A DNA stretch of 5,095 bases from Lysobacter_K sp038248955. Its GTDB lineage: Bacteria > Pseudomonadota > Gammaproteobacteria > Xanthomonadales > Xanthomonadaceae. Location of the stretch: assembly GCA_038248955.1 (NCBI GenBank), contig JBBRWW010000182.1:1-5095 (forward strand). The letters are read 5' to 3'. The position numbers and the translations under genes are program-made. Below, piece by piece: positions 1-5,095 of the stretch; the stretch's first letter is position 1, and each line of letters opens with the position of its first letter. The notes under the pieces were generated by a model, which had not been told where the DNA came from, made no database searches, and was given only the letters and a program-made list of their open reading frames with translations.

Positions 1-290
1 CGGATCACCATGCCGACTTCGCCGCGCTGCTTGAACACGTTGATGCGGAAGCGGCCGGCGTCGTGCAATGCGAACGCCATGTTCAGTTCCAGGTCGCGCT
101 CGAACTGCGGCACCTGGCCTTCGTCCATCAGCGAATAGGCGATTTTCTTGACCATCCCGGGCGGCAGGCCGGTGTTGCCCAGCGGATGCAGCACGCCCTC
201 GACCTTGATGTAGACCGGCGCGCCGGTGGTCAGGAACATGTCCGAGGCGTTCTTTTCCGTCATCAGCTTGAGGAAATAGCCGATATCCAT
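1..290 (-). CDS. pilU: PilU, type IV pilus retraction ATPase (N-terminal part, cut by window edge)
   Basis: Read on the minus strand from the ATG at 290-288, this gives 96 codons beginning MDIGYFLKLMTEKNASDMFL and continuing to the left edge without a stop. I recognise this start as that of PilU; the family is about 370-380 residues long, so roughly a quarter is present. The visible part is the N-terminal PAS-like domain that packs against the ATPase core. The Walker A and B motifs, Asp box and His box lie outside the window. PilU is a cytoplasmic hexameric ATPase that assists PilT in pilus retraction and twitching motility. An AGGGTGGA-like ribosome site lies just upstream of the start. The close relative PilT is the main alternative, but the segment reading LMTEKNASDMFLTTGAPVYI favours PilU. 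The gene diverges from the lipoprotein/OmpA operon across about 108 bases. pilT normally lies upstream of pilU, but here the upstream side holds that operon instead. Confidence 0.9.
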   Translation of the reverse strand, partial: MDIGYFLKLMTEKNASDMFLTTGAPVYIKVEGVLHPLGNTGLPPGMVKKIAYSLMDEGQVPQFERDLELNMAFALHDAGRFRINVFKQRGEVGMVI

Positions 291-321
291 GCATCCACCC
301 TATGTGTGAAGACGGCAACCG

Positions 322-350
322 TTGCAAGCGCGCCGCCGGGTTCCGACAAT
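322..350 (+). promoter_or_regulatory. Candidate sigma70 promoter for the lipoprotein/OmpA operon
   Basis: A -35-like TTGCAA (322-327) is followed after exactly 17 bases by a -10-like GACAAT (345-350), each matching four of six consensus bases. This predicts a transcript start near 357, about 40 bases before the lipoprotein ATG. The -35 overlaps an 11-bp dyad, GCAAC-C-GTTGC (315-325), which could be a repressor or activator site. TTGCAA reads the same on both strands, so a leftward promoter for pilU could share it, but the leftward -10 would be poor (CATAGG). This is a consensus match only. Confidence 0.4.
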
Positions 351-351
351 G

Positions 352-391
352 GCCGTGCCGGAGCCCTCGCGGGCTCCCCCTTCAACACGGC
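352..391 (+). other. Nested stem-loop in the 5' leader of the lipoprotein gene
   Basis: The inner hairpin is a perfect 7-bp stem, GGAGCCC (360-366) with GGGCTCC (371-377), closed by the loop TCGC. It is enclosed by GCCGTG (352-357) pairing with CACGGC (386-391). An alternative outer pairing is GTGCCG (355-360) with CGGCAC (389-394). The structure starts at about the predicted 5' end of the transcript and ends only a few bases before the ATG at 399. No good Shine-Dalgarno lies between it and the start codon. It could protect the transcript or affect initiation; this is inferred from pairing alone. Confidence 0.4.
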
Positions 392-398
392 ACCCCTA

Positions 399-776
399 AT
401 GATCCCAAGCTTCGCACAATTCCGTTTCGTGCTGCCGGCCACCGTTCTCGTTTTCCTGAGCGCGTGTGCGAGCCTGCCAGCCCCGACCAGCGAACTGGCC
501 ACCGCCCAGCAGGCAGTGACCCGCGCCGACGGTGCCGACGCCGACCAATACGCGGCCGCGGACATCGTTGCGGCGCGCTCGGCGCTCGCGCAGGCGCAGT
601 CCGAGATGGCGCGCGGTCGCGAGGCCGAGGCCCGTCGCCTCGCGCTCGCCGCCGCCGCCGATGCCGATCTCGCCTACGCCCGCAGTCGCGAGGCCCTGGT
701 AACGGCCGAGCTCACCCAGCGCCGCGCCGAGATCGCCGAATTGCAGCAGCACCTGCAGGCGGAGGATGGCCAATGA
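399..776 (+). CDS. Small DUF4398-type lipoprotein
   Basis: This encodes 125 residues. The ATG at 399 is chosen because it gives a textbook lipoprotein signal: a hydrophobic stretch (residues 10-20) and the lipobox L20-S21-A22-C23, so Cys23 would be lipidated. The next residue is Ala, not the inner-membrane-retention Asp, so outer-membrane sorting by Lol is expected. The open frame extends far upstream of 399, but that part is antisense to pilU and has no lipoprotein character. After a short Pro/Ser/Thr linker the mature part is almost entirely Ala/Arg/Glu/Gln-rich helix (about residues 45-122), typical of the DUF4398 family, whose biochemical role is unknown to me. The n-region has only one basic residue (Arg9) and the Shine-Dalgarno is poor, which slightly weakens the start. 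The gene overlaps the OmpA-domain gene by ATGA, implying co-translation and a shared envelope function. Confidence 0.8.
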   Translation: MIPSFAQFRFVLPATVLVFLSACASLPAPTSELATAQQAVTRADGADADQYAAADIVAARSALAQAQSEMARGREAEARRLALAAAADADLAYARSREALVTAELTQRRAEIAELQQHLQAEDGQ

Positions 777-1726
777 AACCGTCAATCGCACTCCCCAGCG
801 CACTCCCCATGGCACTCGCCATCGCGCTGCTGGTAGCCACCTCCGGCGCCCACGCCCAGCAGGATCCCGGTCTGGCGGCACGCCTGGCGGCCCTCGAATC
901 CCAGCCCGACTACGCCACGCTCGCCGCCTACGAAAGGCTGCAGGCGCGACAGGCGCTCGACGTCCTCGCCAACGCGCGTCGAAGTGACCGCGACGGGTCA
1001 CTGTTCATCGCCCAGCGGCGCGTGCAGATCGCCGAGATCGCCGCGCGAACCCAGGCCGCGCAACGCGAGATCGACCGCCTCGACCGCGAGCGCAGCGAAT
1101 TGCTGGTCGACGCCAGCCGGCGTGACGCGGCGCGCGCGCGCGCCGAGGCCGAGCGCCTGCGCGTGCAGGCGCAGATCCAGGCAGAAACCACCGAACGCCT
1201 GCGGCAGCAGGCCGCCACGGACGCCCAGGCGATGCAGGACGTGCAGGCGACGCTCGAAGGGGTCGCTGGCGCGCAGACCGCCAAGCTGGCTGTGGCACGC
1301 GAGAAGGAGGCTGCCCTGGCGCGTGAGGAGGCCGAACTGATGGCCGGTGGCAAGCTGCCATCGTCGCGACGCGACACGCGCGGCGAGGTGTTCAGCCTCG
1401 CCGGTGACGCGTTCGCGTCCGGGCAGGCCGCGCTGACCGGCGCCGCTGCATCGAGCATCAAGGCGCTCGCGGCCTACCTGAAGACCGGGCCGGCAGGATC
1501 GGTGGCCGTCGAGGGACACACCGACAACCAGGGCACCGCGGCAGCCAATCTGGCGTTGTCGCAGCGTCGCGCCAATGCGGTGCGCGATGCGCTGGTCGCC
1601 GGCGGCGTGCCCCGGGCGAAGGTGCAGGCGGTCGGACGTGGCCAGTTGCAGCCGGTGGCGGACAACGCCAGCGCTGCGGGGCGGGCACGCAATCGCCGTG
1701 TCGAAGTCGTTATTTCGTCAAAATAG
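773..1726 (+). CDS. Periplasmic coiled-coil protein with OmpA peptidoglycan-binding domain
   Basis: This encodes 317 residues. The start ATG (773) overlaps the preceding stop (TGA 774-776) and has GGAGGA at 761-766, six bases upstream, inside the lipoprotein gene. Residues 1-28 form a Sec signal peptide: Lys2, a hydrophobic core at about 11-22, and an AHA|QQ cleavage site. Residues about 50-215 are helical, rich in Ala, Arg, Glu and Gln, and likely coiled coil; about 53-100 resembles the DUF4398 helix of the upstream lipoprotein. The C-terminus (about 220-317) is an OmpA_C domain. It has V246-E-G-H-T-D-N, then an NLALSQRRANAV-type helix, a VGRG segment and the closing A-R-N-R-R-V-E-V-V. Asp251 and an Arg in 306-309 match the residues that hold diaminopimelate of peptidoglycan. 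There is no beta-barrel, so it is probably a soluble or lipoprotein-associated wall-binding protein rather than a porin. The coupling suggests a complex with the lipoprotein, tethering outer membrane to peptidoglycan. Confidence 0.92.
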   Translation: MKPSIALPSALPMALAIALLVATSGAHAQQDPGLAARLAALESQPDYATLAAYERLQARQALDVLANARRSDRDGSLFIAQRRVQIAEIAARTQAAQREIDRLDRERSELLVDASRRDAARARAEAERLRVQAQIQAETTERLRQQAATDAQAMQDVQATLEGVAGAQTAKLAVAREKEAALAREEAELMAGGKLPSSRRDTRGEVFSLAGDAFASGQAALTGAAASSIKALAAYLKTGPAGSVAVEGHTDNQGTAAANLALSQRRANAVRDALVAGGVPRAKVQAVGRGQLQPVADNASAAGRARNRRVEVVISSK

Positions 1727-1743
1727 CGTTATTTATCATTAAT
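1715..1743 (+). promoter_or_regulatory. Candidate promoter in AT-rich patch downstream of the OmpA gene
   Basis: The stretch about 1719-1750 is strikingly AT-rich against the surrounding DNA. A possible pair is TCGTCA (1715-1720) and ATTAAT (1738-1743), spaced 17 bases, each matching four of six consensus positions; TATGTT (1745-1750) is another -10 option. Either would start a transcript at about 1750-1757, reading through the structured segment into ydcH. The -35 would lie in the last codons of the OmpA gene. I see no terminator hairpin directly after that gene, so read-through from the operon is also possible. Confidence 0.3.
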
Positions 1744-1749
1744 TTATGT

Positions 1750-2062
1750 TCGCCGTGACCGAAAAACCCATGCCTGTACGAGCGCTCCGGGTTGCCGTCC
1801 GTCGGGCCGTCGGCCGGTGCTGCAGCTGCCGTCTTGCCGCCCGATTGTCGGAGGAGTAGGGTCAAATTCCCGAGCGGTTACCTTCGCTCGGCGATGGGTC
1901 AGGTTGATGAAGCAAGCGCCCGGTACGGGACAGTCACTGCAGGAAGCCGCCGCCGCGATAGTCCCGGCGGCCAAGCCTGTATGGATTGGCCGCGGCATCA
2001 ACTCGACACCCCTTGCACCCCCCCGCAACGCCCTGGCCATCCGGCCGGGGCGTTTGCATTCG
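1750..2062 (+). ncRNA. Putative structured leader RNA or small RNA upstream of ydcH (boundaries approximate)
   Basis: This 353-base gap (1727-2079) has no convincing protein but carries ordered base pairing. Hairpin A is CCGAGCG (1870-1876) with CGCTCGG (1885-1891) and an 8-base loop, flanked on both sides by GGGTCA (1859-1864 and 1896-1901). A closing stem is GTTGATG (1903-1909) with CATCAAC (1996-2002). Inside it lie a small CCCG-GTA-CGGG hairpin (1919-1929) and a two-part arm. The arm consists of TGCAGG (1938-1943) with CCTGTA (1976-1981) and, after an internal loop, GCCGCCG (1946-1952) with CGGCGGC (1965-1971). A terminator-like hairpin follows at 2025-2057. Stem, multi-branch and terminator in series resemble a riboswitch, an attenuator or a stand-alone small RNA. 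I do not recognise it as a known family. High GC makes chance stems common, so covariation among relatives would be the test. Confidence 0.4.
2025..2057 (+). terminator. Terminator-like hairpin just before the ydcH ribosome site
   Basis: AACGCCCTGGCC (2027-2038) pairs with GGCCGGGGCGTT (2043-2054) as 12 pairs including one U-G, with the 4-base loop ATCC. Two further outer pairs (GC with GC) are possible past a single bulged T. Only a short T run, TTT followed by GCATT, comes after, so intrinsic termination may be partial. It ends ten bases before the ydcH Shine-Dalgarno and leaves that site unpaired. It could end an upstream RNA or act as an attenuator of ydcH. Confidence 0.5.
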
Positions 2063-2066
2063 TGCC

Positions 2067-2074
2067 GAAGGAGG
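2067..2074 (+). promoter_or_regulatory. Strong ribosome-binding site of ydcH
   Basis: GAAGGAGG lies five bases before the ATG at 2080. It is the best Shine-Dalgarno in the window and settles the start of this small gene, although the same frame is open back to 1792. Confidence 0.85.
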
Positions 2075-2079
2075 CTTTC

Positions 2080-2298
2080 ATGTTTGACGAACAACCACAG
2101 CTGGAAATCGACGCGCTGATCAAGGCGAACCCGGAGTTCAAGCAGCTTTACCACCGCCACCGGGACCTCGACAAGAAAGTGATGGATGCGGAACTCGGAG
2201 TGCTGCCCATCGACGAAGTCACGCTCCACCAGATGAAGCGCGAAAAACTGGCTGCCAAGGATCGCCTCATCCAGATGTACGACAAACGCGCCAACTGA
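2080..2298 (+). CDS. ydcH: YdcH family (DUF465) small protein
   Basis: This encodes 72 residues, the usual length of the DUF465/YdcH family. The pattern is characteristic: an acidic N-terminus, ALIKANPEFKQLYHRHRDLD (about residues 12-31), KKVMDAELGVLPIDEVTLHQ, and a basic helix MKREKLAAKDRLIQMYDKR. It is predicted to be a cytoplasmic antiparallel helical hairpin or coiled coil, with no signal peptide or membrane segment. The family's molecular function is not established, and weak similarity to SlyX-type proteins says little. The gene stands alone on the plus strand, preceded by a structured, possibly attenuating leader and followed by two strong hairpins, so it is probably its own short transcription unit. 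Start choice rests on the Shine-Dalgarno at 2067-2074. The in-frame upstream extension (1792-2079) is rejected because it is low-complexity and overlaps the RNA-like structures. Confidence 0.9.
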   Translation: MFDEQPQLEIDALIKANPEFKQLYHRHRDLDKKVMDAELGVLPIDEVTLHQMKREKLAAKDRLIQMYDKRAN

Positions 2299-2306
2299 CG
2301 CCTTGC

Positions 2307-2351
2307 TGCGGGTGGCGGCGGCTTCCTCGTCGGCCGACGTCGCCGCCCGCA
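2307..2351 (+). terminator. Hairpin 1 downstream of ydcH
   Basis: TGCGGGTGGCG (2307-2317) pairs with CGCCGCCCGCA (2341-2351): 11 pairs with one U-G. The loop itself contains the 12-bp palindrome CGTCGGCCGACG (2328-2339). It begins nine bases after the ydcH stop, the usual place for a terminator, but has no T tract. Confidence 0.4.
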
Positions 2352-2359
2352 ACACCGGG

Positions 2360-2396
2360 ACCGCCATGGCCGGGGTACGCCTCCGGCCATGGCGGT
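2360..2396. terminator. Hairpin 2 downstream of ydcH, perfect 14-bp inverted repeat
   Basis: ACCGCCATGGCCGG (2360-2373) is the exact reverse complement of CCGGCCATGGCGGT (2383-2396). The stem may extend two pairs into the 9-base spacer. It would be very stable on either strand. It has no T run, so if it terminates transcription it does so without the classical tail; it may instead protect the 3' end. It is 14 bases in exact symmetry, more than random GC-rich DNA usually gives. Confidence 0.45.
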
Positions 2397-2511
2397 TAGC
2401 CGGCCACCGCCGTGGTCATTGCGCCGGGCCATCGGCCCCGCCCGCCACGCAGACCCACAAACGACACTGACCCGCACACGGCGTCCCGGGCGCAACTCCG
2501 CTCCCCCCGGT

Positions 2512-2517
2512 TAGAAT
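2512..2517 (+). promoter_or_regulatory. -10-like element TAGAAT upstream of cbs
   Basis: TAGAAT matches five of six bases of TATAAT, in the context CCGGTTAGAATCCCG. It would start a transcript near 2524 with a leader of about 40 bases. No recognisable -35 sits 16-18 bases upstream (the sequence there is near GGCGCA), so an activator or an atypical -35 may be involved. The second gene of the pathway has the same TAGAAT at 4322. Confidence 0.45.
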
Positions 2518-2564
2518 CCCGTGGCCCGCCGCGCCCTGCGCGGCCCCTGGAATCGCGCTTCCGC

Positions 2565-3941
<1,377 letters not shown>

Positions 3942-3952
3942 GCCGGCCGCCA

Positions 3953-3976
3953 GAAGGTCCGAAGGTCCGAAGGCCC
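3953..3976. repeat. Three tandem copies of an 8-bp unit
   Basis: GAAGGTCC occurs at 3953-3960 and 3961-3968, and as GAAGGCCC at 3969-3976, starting 12 bases after the cbs stop. Such short arrays can vary in copy number by slippage. It runs into the dispersed repeat to its right. Confidence 0.85.
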
Positions 3977-3994
3977 CGGCGCCGCGTCGTTTGG

Positions 3995-4054
3995 CCCCCT
4001 CTCCCGCTTGCGGCGCCCGAAGGGTGTCCAAAGGTGAGAGGGCTGGGGTGAGGG
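3995..4054. repeat. Dispersed intergenic inverted repeat (CCCTCTCC ... GAGAGGG-TGGGGTGAGGG type)
   Basis: CCCTCTCCC (3997-4005) pairs with GGTGAGAGGG (4033-4042) with one mismatch, followed by the tail CTGGGGTGAGGG (4043-4054). I recognise this as a copy of a repeat scattered between genes in Xanthomonadaceae and other GC-rich proteobacteria, where translations on the other strand give spurious peptides such as LTPALS. This copy has a longer, divergent centre (4006-4032) than the usual tight hairpin. It may act as a terminator of cbs, but has no T tract. Confidence 0.65.
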
Positions 4055-4064
4055 CGCGCAGCCC

Positions 4065-4127
4065 CCGGATAGCGGCGAACCCCAAGCCGGCCGATGCCCT
4101 GCACTGCTCCATCGGAACGGTATCCGG
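4065..4127. other. Nested inverted repeat in the cbs-cystathionine lyase gap
   Basis: The outer arms CCGGATA (4065-4071) and TATCCGG (4121-4127) match perfectly over 7 bp and enclose CCGATG (4091-4096) with CATCGG (4110-4115). The structure follows the dispersed repeat immediately and could be part of its terminator region or of a larger element. No protein-like sequence is visible across it. Confidence 0.35.
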
Positions 4128-4142
4128 AAAACCAGGTCAGGA

Positions 4143-4183
4143 CCCGAAGCGAGCTCGGGGAAGCCCTGCGATGCCTGCTTCCC
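4143..4183 (+). other. Two overlapping alternative hairpins
   Basis: CCCGA (4143-4147) can pair with TCGGG (4155-4159), and GGGAAGC (4158-4164) can pair with GCTTCCC (4177-4183). They share 4158-4159, so both cannot form fully at once. No T tract follows. The remainder, about 4184-4320, shows no gene, repeat or clear signal. Confidence 0.3.
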
Positions 4184-4321
4184 GGCCTGTCACCGTGTTC
4201 CCGTAGGCACCGAAGGCCGCATGGCGATCGCGATTCCCCTCCGGCGCCGCACACCCCATTCCGCCGTCATCGTGAACCCGGCGAGAGCCGCTTCATGCAG
4301 GCCCGCCCCAGACCCCGGTGG

Positions 4322-4327
4322 TAGAAT
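4322..4327 (+). promoter_or_regulatory. -10-like element TAGAAT upstream of the cystathionine gamma-family gene
   Basis: TAGAAT in the context CCCCGGTGGTAGAATTCGCG closely parallels the element at 2512 before cbs. The predicted start is near 4334, giving a leader of about 34 bases. No convincing -35 is seen at 16-18 bases upstream. It implies that this gene has its own promoter and does not depend only on read-through from cbs. Confidence 0.45.
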
Positions 4328-4367
4328 TCGCGGTCGCGAAGGCCTCCGGGCACCAAGGAAAGACGCA

Positions 4368-5095
4368 ATGACCCAACACCACGCGGGCGACGCGCCCAAG
4401 CACGCCCTCGGCACGCTGGCAATCCACGCCGGCCAGTCGCCCGACCCCAGCACCGGCGCGGTGATGACGCCGATCTACGCGACCTCCACCTACGTGCAGT
4501 CCAGCCCGGGCGTGCACCAGGGCTTCGAGTACTCGCGCAGCCACAATCCGACCCGGTTCGCGTACGAGCGCTGCGTCGCCGCGCTGGAAGGCGGCACCCG
4601 CGGGTTCGCGTTCGCATCCGGCTCGGCCGCGACCGCGACGATCCTCGACCTGCTCGATGCCGGCAGCCACGTGATCGCGATGGACGACGTCTACGGCGGC
4701 ACCTACCGCCTGTTCGAGCGCGTCCGCCGCCGCTCCGCCGGCCTCGATTTCAGCTGGATAGACTTGACCGACGCCGCCGCCTTCGAGGCCGCGATCCGGC
4801 CCGAGACCAAGCTGGTCTGGATCGAGACCCCGACCAACCCGCTGCTCAAACTGGTCGACATCGCCCAGATCGCCGCGATCGCGCGCAAGCGCGGCCTGAT
4901 CGTGGTGGTCGACAACACCTTCAGCTCGCCCATCCTGCAGCGCCCGCTCGAGCACGGCGCGCACATGGTCATGCACTCGGCGACCAAGTACCTCAACGGC
5001 CACTCCGACATGGTCGGCGGCATGGTCGTGGTCGGCGACAACAGCGACCTGGCCGGACAGATGGAGTTCCTGCAGAACTCGACCGGCGCGGTGCA
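4368..5095 (+). CDS. metB: Cystathionine gamma-lyase / gamma-synthase family PLP enzyme (N-terminal part, cut by window edge)
   Basis: This gives 242 codons from the ATG at 4368 to the right edge with no stop; the family is about 380-400 residues, so some 60% is present. AAGGAAAG at 4355-4362 is a good ribosome site. It is a fold type I PLP enzyme of the Cys/Met metabolism family, cytoplasmic and normally tetrameric. Visible landmarks are an IHAGQ start motif, TPIYATSTY, Y55-S-R57-S-H-N-P-T-R63 (Tyr and Arg reach the neighbouring subunit's PLP phosphate), S84-G-S-A-A, Tyr109 stacking on PLP, Asp182 in VVVDNTF pairing with the pyridine nitrogen, and Lys207 in HSATKYLNGHSD forming the Schiff base. 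The residues that best separate gamma-lyase from gamma-synthase are in the missing C-terminus. Because it follows a cystathionine beta-synthase gene, cystathionine gamma-lyase (cystathionine to cysteine, 2-oxobutyrate and ammonia) is favoured. H2S release is a known side activity of the family. The symbol is a family-level label. Confidence 0.9.
   Translation, partial: MTQHHAGDAPKHALGTLAIHAGQSPDPSTGAVMTPIYATSTYVQSSPGVHQGFEYSRSHNPTRFAYERCVAALEGGTRGFAFASGSAATATILDLLDAGSHVIAMDDVYGGTYRLFERVRRRSAGLDFSWIDLTDAAAFEAAIRPETKLVWIETPTNPLLKLVDIAQIAAIARKRGLIVVVDNTFSSPILQRPLEHGAHMVMHSATKYLNGHSDMVGGMVVVGDNSDLAGQMEFLQNSTGAV

Noticed and set aside
1850..1863. GGAGGAGTAGGG string similar to the manganese (yybP-ykoY) riboswitch GGGGAGTAG element
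   Set aside because: The partner conserved segments of that riboswitch are not found downstream, and ydcH is not a metal-related gene.
1869..1884. CCCGAGCGGTTACC resembling the D-arm of a serine or leucine tRNA
   Set aside because: No acceptor stem, anticodon arm or T-arm follows; the bases instead form a simple hairpin with 1885-1891.
1896..1918. GGGTCAGGTTGATGAAGCAAG resemblance to the SRP RNA core
   Set aside because: The diagnostic GTCCGGAAGGAAGCAGCC segment is absent and the surrounding pairing does not make the SRP hairpin.
2018..2030. CCCCCGCAACG string resembling a conserved part of cobalamin riboswitches
   Set aside because: The other required parts (a GCCACTG-like box, the AGTCAGGAGACC-type segment and the overall order) are missing, and the string sits at the foot of the terminator-like hairpin.
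1792..2079. In-frame upstream extension of ydcH giving a 168-residue protein
   Set aside because: The added 96 residues look like random GC-rich translation, extend far beyond the usual YdcH length, ignore the strong ribosome site at 2067-2074, and overlap the paired stems.
1744..2367. Minus-strand open frame of 207 codons across ydcH and its leader
   Set aside because: It is antisense to a well-recognised family protein over much of its length, has no ribosome site and no familiar motif; long antisense frames are expected at this GC content.
4218..4324. Short plus-strand frames in the gap before 4368
   Set aside because: They are short, lack ribosome sites and any family resemblance, and cross the likely promoter.
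3942..4367. S-adenosylhomocysteine or S-adenosylmethionine riboswitch before the cystathionine gamma-family gene
   Set aside because: No known consensus core of these families was recognised, and the likely start near 4334 leaves only about 34 bases of leader.

Overview
The window is GC-rich DNA whose codons mostly end in G or C. The N-terminus of the PilU-like protein, the cystathionine beta-synthase with its attached CBS domain pair and a cystathionine gamma-lyase/synthase-type neighbour, and the intergenic repeat ending in TGGGGTGAGGG all recall Xanthomonadaceae/Lysobacteraceae (Xanthomonas, Stenotrophomonas, Lysobacter, Luteimonas and relatives). The family-level guess comes from protein and repeat resemblance; genus and species cannot be read here.

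Layout. (1) 1-290, minus strand: the first 96 codons of the twitching-motility ATPase gene pilU, running off the left edge. (2) 291-398: a divergent intergenic stretch with a plausible sigma70 promoter for the rightward genes, an 11-bp dyad and a nested stem-loop. (3) 399-1726, plus strand: a two-gene envelope operon joined by an ATGA overlap. It encodes a small DUF4398-type lipoprotein and a periplasmic coiled-coil protein with a C-terminal OmpA peptidoglycan-binding domain. (4) 1727-2079: a 353-base stretch without a convincing protein. It holds an AT-rich promoter-like segment, several well-formed stems, and a 12-bp terminator-like hairpin ending just before the Shine-Dalgarno of the next gene. 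It looks like an untranslated structured leader or a small RNA, and is the least explained part of the window. (5) 2080-2298: a YdcH/DUF465 small protein, followed by two strong hairpins. (6) 2565-3941: cystathionine beta-synthase, complete, with a C-terminal CBS (Bateman) pair. (7) 3942-4367: an intergenic stretch with a triple 8-bp tandem repeat, a dispersed repeat and further inverted repeats. (8) 4368 to the right edge: the first 242 codons of a PLP-dependent cystathionine gamma-lyase/gamma-synthase family enzyme.

The last two genes form a functional unit. Cystathionine beta-synthase makes cystathionine from homocysteine and serine, and the gamma-family enzyme can cleave it to cysteine, giving reverse transsulfuration. 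They are separated by 426 bases and each carries its own TAGAAT -10-like element, so they are probably transcribed separately or only partly together. The lipoprotein/OmpA pair probably acts at the outer membrane-peptidoglycan interface. No CRISPR array, transposase, toxin-antitoxin pair, tRNA or rRNA was seen. No clearly new protein system is visible; the best candidate for something undescribed is the structured RNA-like segment upstream of ydcH.
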